9,100 nt of DNA from Porphyromonas sp. (lineage in GTDB: Bacteria; Bacteroidota; Bacteroidia; Bacteroidales; Porphyromonadaceae). Position numbers and translations under genes: made by a program. A model generated the notes under the pieces. That model worked only from the letters and a program-made list of their open reading frames with translations. It did not search any database and was not told the DNA's origin. Positions within the stretch are counted from its first letter, which is position 1, and each line of letters starts with the position of its first letter. Where the stretch lies: NCBI GenBank assembly GCA_029983495.1, contig JASBZJ010000079.1, positions 1 to 9,100 of the forward strand, written 5' to 3'. This document shows positions 9,096 to 9,100 of this stretch, in pieces.

Positions 9096-9100
9096 ACAAA
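9071..9100 (+). CDS. Possible start of a plus-strand gene running off the right edge
   Basis: An ATG at 9071 opens a frame reading MKNHQVNSNK to the end of the window. Only ten codons are visible, so no family can be named. Support is limited to an A-rich leader before the ATG, as is common in Bacteroidota, and to the lack of any other gene in this stretch. No promoter with both boxes was found upstream. The ATG lies in the right arm of the long inverted repeat, so translation might be affected by the fold. It may equally be a chance frame. Confidence 0.25.
   Translation, partial: MKNHQVNSNK

Overview
The window looks like a chromosomal segment from a member of the Bacteroidota, probably near the Bacteroidales/Marinilabiliales. 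Four things suggest this. The gene starts I examined upstream lack a purine-rich Shine-Dalgarno sequence. The only good promoter fits the Bacteroidota -33/-7 pattern (TTG, then TAnnTTTG). YidC has the long periplasmic form. The 641-residue PurF-like protein matches a long form I associate with Bacteroides relatives. The assignment rests on recognition, not on a search.

Layout: everything from 8655 down to 1 is read from the minus strand as one tightly packed cluster in the order pyrG, yidC, purF-like, carA, carB. carB runs off the left edge after 665 codons. Gaps are 76 bp (pyrG-yidC), 19 bp (yidC-purF-like), a 4-bp ATGA overlap (purF-like/carA) and 15 bp (carA-carB). No terminator interrupts it, and the one convincing promoter lies just upstream of pyrG, so a single operon is the simplest reading.

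How the genes fit together: CarA and CarB form glutamine-dependent carbamoyl-phosphate synthetase, which supplies carbamoyl phosphate for UMP and arginine. PyrG makes CTP from UTP at the end of the same route. The PurF-like protein carries a class-II glutaminase and a PRPP-binding motif and would belong to purine synthesis, but several canonical PurF positions are changed. Three of the five genes are therefore, or contain, glutamine amidotransferases. YidC, the inner-membrane insertase, sits among them with no metabolic link.

The remaining 445 bp (8656-9100) hold no convincing complete gene. They contain the pyrG promoter with an overlapping inverted repeat, a perfect 8-bp GC-rich hairpin, a terminator-like hairpin with a T-run facing right, and a long imperfect inverted repeat at the right edge. 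A possible plus-strand reading frame starts inside that last repeat. The right end could be the edge of a mobile element, but too little is visible to say so.

The most interesting points are the close resemblance of CarA and CarB to the animal CAD/CPS1 type, the divergent PurF-like enzyme embedded with carAB, and the right-edge inverted repeat whose two arms encode nearly the same peptide start on opposite strands.
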